Shown here: one piece after another, positions 7,601-9,674 of the stretch | Layout of the letters: each line of letters starts with the position of its first letter | Position numbering within the stretch: position 1 is the first letter of the stretch | Source: an uncultured Flavobacteriales bacterium | GTDB lineage: Bacteria; Bacteroidota; Bacteroidia; Flavobacteriales; Crocinitomicaceae | DNA length: 9,674 nucleotides | Assembly (NCBI GenBank): GCA_946886545.1 | Contig: CAMPIU010000073.1 | Span: 1-9,674 of the forward strand | Reading direction: 5' to 3' | Position numbers and translations under genes: made by a program | Notes under the pieces: generated by a model | Databases searched by the model: none | Seen by the model: the letters and a program-made list of their open reading frames with translations, nothing else | Told to the model about the DNA's origin: nothing

Positions 7601-9674
7601 TATTTCGTACACCGATCATAATTGTTTTGATTCCTTGCAAGTTCGGACTTCCTTTTACTTTAATTCTTCGGTTTGCATTTTGTGGATCTGTCACCATATA
7701 TTCCACATTCGATGCAACTCCATTAATGGGATCGCCCAGCAAACCATTTCTTCGTTTTTTCAAGTCAAGCAAGTCTTGGAATACAATCTCCATGTTATTT
7801 GACTCGGACCAAATGGCATCTGCATTATTAGTACCCCAAGCTGTAAGATTTAACGGAAGTTCATATTCATAGTAGTTATCCACGAAATCTGTCCCTAATC
7901 GAACAAACAAGGTTACCTCCTTGTCACGTAAAGTATTGGCGACCACTTCTTCTGCGTGGACATACATTTTCAATTTTTTGTATGTACGAACATCAAATTG
8001 AACATTCTTATATGCTGCTCTTGCGTCACCATCCTGAAGATTACAAACATCCAATGTCAATGATTGCTCATTCATCTGACGTTGCTGAGGTTGTGACGGA
8101 TCGATTTCACGCTGGATTCCCGGAGGGATTTGATAACCGATTGGTAGTTTTTCATTGTTCTCTTCGAAGTTCAATGCCCCGATATTGAAAGTTGTCAGAT
8201 TCGGATCCACCTGGATAACTTCTCCCGGAGTTGTTAAATCCAGCAAGTATTTTCTCCATTCACCACGAACCAATTCCAATTTTGCGAAACGCACAATTAC
8301 TTCTTCATCAAAGCCTTTCATGAACATCCGGAAGAAACGAATTGATCTGAAATCACGAATACCGTTAACTGCTCTTTCCGGTTCTCTGATCGGAACTTTA
8401 AACTGATACCATTTTTCCGTTTTTGTAGAATTCGGTGGGGAATAAGTTACCACACTTGTAATGTGATTCTTACCAACGACCATGTCTGCGGGGCGCAAAC
8501 TCACTTTATACTGGAAGTAAGCCTCCGATTCGGATAAATTATTGTCCTGGTTGATATCCTCCAAATCCGGAGTGTTTCTTGCCTGGGTCGGATAACCGCC
8601 GCCATTCGGATTCATGTTATCGGACATCTCTGTTGTAGCAGAGTTGCCTTCCATTCCGTTATATTTTTTATACCGTTGAAGGATGTTTAATTGATCCTGA
8701 TCATATGTGTCATCTCTGTAGAAGTTATAATCATCAGTCGAAGGATCGGCAATCATTTTAGCTTTTGCATCTGCACTTAGTGTTGGATTACTTTGAACCC
8801 AATTCACATAAGCTGAATAAGACGAAGTCTCTTCAGACGATTTATACCCATCAATCCCGACATCCTGGTTGATCCGTGAATTCGGATCATTATCAAATGC
8901 ATTTACAACGACTTGCTGAGTAGACACTTTTGCCCATGGAGTAATTACTACCGGGTAATTAGCGCCTGCATACGGAGGAATTCCGTTCTCAAAGCTTTTT
9001 CTTGAATCGGTCAATACATCCTCAGAAACGTTCCCCAGGTTGAAATACAAATCACCACCTGTTAAATTCGGTGTTGCTGTCATCGCATCCTGGTTAAAAG
9101 GATCAAGGATCCAAAACTGGATGTATTCTACGTTTGCCTGCTCGAAATCATTGGTTGTCAGGGAACGCATAATTCCTCCCCAATGATCTTCGGGATTAGT
9201 AAAGGTACCATCCGGATTAACCGTAGCCGTTGTATCGTAGTTATACATTCCACGTTCTTTCGGATAGTAACCCAATTCCAAAACCTGAATGGTTGGGATA
9301 GATCCGTAAGTTAACTGCTGATTCGGGAAGATATCTGTTTGTAACACCTGACGCATACGACTGTCATAAATCTGTGACGGATCATCTTTGATATGCTGAG
9401 GAGTTAAATTATTTGACTGATAAAAAAGCGGGTCAATTAAATACCAGGCAATTTTTGATCTTTTAAATCCATTGTTTAAGCTTTTCGAAGAACCCTCCGG
9501 GAACAAATCAGTTTGTCCTTGGGGTGTTGAAGCTAAACGCCAGGCACTTTGCGTTCTTAGATCTATTGTACTTTGGCTTCCTTCAAAATCGTCCACATAA
9601 GAAATCCCAGCCTTTGAAATAGCTTTTGGAGTTCCCGGAATTAAGTGTGCAAATTCACCTTTAAAGGTCATGAA
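4689..9674 (-). CDS. sprA: T9SS outer-membrane translocon protein SprA, C-terminal part (5' end outside window)
   Basis: SprA is the giant outer-membrane beta-barrel through which type IX secretion substrates leave the cell; it is needed for gliding and secretion in Flavobacterium. The frame is open at the right edge (a Phe codon precedes the first visible Met), and 1661 residues are present against roughly 2,400 in the family, so about 700 N-terminal residues, including the signal peptide, are missing. SprA-like segments, numbered from the first visible Met, include GEFAHLIPGTPKAISKAG (5-22), SYVDDFEGSQSTI (24-36), WRLASTPQ (44-51), WGGIMRSLTTNDFEQANVEY (164-183) and FWILDPF (186-192). Downstream are QDVGIDG, CVQVWVNELRL, YLPKTLGFTNDIQRNYNE and a barrel-like C-terminus with alternating aromatic and polar residues ending FRFNLGGL. 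A flexible, very basic linker lies at about 1121-1191. No frameshift is seen. It runs straight into the acetyltransferase gene. Confidence 0.96.
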   Translation of the reverse strand, partial: FMTFKGEFAHLIPGTPKAISKAGISYVDDFEGSQSTIDLRTQSAWRLASTPQGQTDLFPEGSSKSLNNGFKRSKIAWYLIDPLFYQSNNLTPQHIKDDPSQIYDSRMRQVLQTDIFPNQQLTYGSIPTIQVLELGYYPKERGMYNYDTTATVNPDGTFTNPEDHWGGIMRSLTTNDFEQANVEYIQFWILDPFNQDAMTATPNLTGGDLYFNLGNVSEDVLTDSRKSFENGIPPYAGANYPVVITPWAKVSTQQVVVNAFDNDPNSRINQDVGIDGYKSSEETSSYSAYVNWVQSNPTLSADAKAKMIADPSTDDYNFYRDDTYDQDQLNILQRYKKYNGMEGNSATTEMSDNMNPNGGGYPTQARNTPDLEDINQDNNLSESEAYFQYKVSLRPADMVVGKNHITSVVTYSPPNSTKTEKWYQFKVPIREPERAVNGIRDFRSIRFFRMFMKGFDEEVIVRFAKLELVRGEWRKYLLDLTTPGEVIQVDPNLTTFNIGALNFEENNEKLPIGYQIPPGIQREIDPSQPQQRQMNEQSLTLDVCNLQDGDARAAYKNVQFDVRTYKKLKMYVHAEEVVANTLRDKEVTLFVRLGTDFVDNYYEYELPLNLTAWGTNNADAIWSESNNMEIVFQDLLDLKKRRNGLLGDPINGVASNVEYMVTDPQNANRRIKVKGSPNLQGIKTIMIGVRNTSKTDQTPWSESIPADDGLPKCVQVWVNELRLTDFVDEGGSAAIAQMQVQAADFGSFSLSGNYSGVNWGAVDSRVQERQRNQQIGMDFQTNMQLGQFLGNRIKLSVPFFYGYSLGIINPEYDPFNPDIKLRDYESGQRKKIAKIAQDYTERKSYNFQGVRKERAAGKKAHFYDVSNWTLGYGYSESFHRDFNTNYDRTKQWRGSLAYAYTFDNKPFEPFKKTKFMQKSKWWGLLKETSIGYLPKTLGFTNDIQRNYNERQIRNTIDTSANAFEYRPVYVKNFQWNRGYRLGWDLTKNLKLTFNANNRSIFDEGDGQVDRKNNPDSYRTFKDTIWDQMRTFGKTMDYTHDYTFSYNVPFNVIPALDWLTGNMKYTGTYNWQRAPLGQDGSQKADGSFNPDYGNIVQNSRTVNATLQANMTNLYNKVPFFKKVNTGGAPSRTAVRQKAGGTDENAKPEEPGKETVTELKPPKPLDEMTKKERRQWERKKRKHERQQKRKKNNKVNPVLGFGARLLMSVRNVSGTYNQTDGTLLPGYNQRTQVLGFNPAFSSGMGGFIFGQQSYSVTGRETGYNFAQTAADNDWLVRNSALNRQHTITHNKMFTARATLEPMKDLTIDLSLNRSMSENTNDFFRYNDVSEQFESQSRFQTATLSYSTISIGSAFEKLSAGYESGNFKQMRETTKQVSELLGASNSNSGTGTGGYRDGYGISQQEVVIGAFLSSYTNGKLNQRSVNPFSSMPLPNWTVNYNGLAKFEKMKKLTKNFVIRHAYSSTVTLGQVQSNLNATFDQNGSATARDLNNNFISERNIQTVTISERFSPLIGFDATWNIKKQGLITKFEIKKDRSATLSLNNNQVTEVLGNELVVGVGYKFPKVRMPFKIGKNKPENPLNIRFDFTFRDNLTVIRKIVESTEQATAGQKVISIKSSIDYNIGANLMVQYYYDQVITNPKIATSYPTGNMSTGIRFRFNLGGL

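Noticed and set aside
7382..8406. Several overlapping plus-strand open frames of 68-92 codons
   Set aside because: All are antisense to well-conserved parts of sprA, overlap one another, and show no family features.

Overview
The window looks like a stretch of a Bacteroidota chromosome, most likely Flavobacteriales. A Fluviicola-like (Crocinitomicaceae) relative is a guess I cannot confirm without a search. The evidence is a SprA-type type IX secretion (T9SS) outer-membrane translocon, a membrane protein resembling the Flavobacteria family DUF6427, a TAnnTTTG-type promoter box, and no obvious Shine-Dalgarno sequences. All six genes lie on the minus strand and coding is dense. The only real intergenic gap is about 105 bp, at 1127-1231.

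In the direction of transcription (right to left) the order is: the C-terminal two thirds of sprA (9674-4689, running off the right edge); a GNAT N-acetyltransferase of the SSAT/diamine acetyltransferase type (4687-4244), one nucleotide after the sprA stop; a multi-spanning DUF6427-like membrane protein (4216-3242); purQ (3179-2508); purD (2506-1232), one nucleotide after the purQ stop; a strong intrinsic terminator built on a perfect 28-bp palindrome (1187-1214); and a CNNM/CBS 'hemolysin'-family membrane protein (1126 to the left edge, C-terminus missing).

The block from sprA to purD has no visible terminator inside it and could be one long transcript that ends at the 1175-1214 hairpin. A TAACTTTG box ahead of purQ suggests that the two purine genes also have their own promoter. 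PurQ supplies ammonia for step 4 of de novo purine synthesis and PurD catalyses step 2, so they share a pathway. The acetyltransferase and the DUF6427-like protein have no demonstrated link to either secretion or purines.

I see no tRNA, rRNA, CRISPR array, insertion sequence, phage gene or defence system. This is mostly ordinary core-genome sequence. The points most worth a second look are the palindrome (possibly a REP-like dispersed repeat acting as terminator), the tight sprA-acetyltransferase junction, the very basic linker inside SprA, and the leader of purQ.
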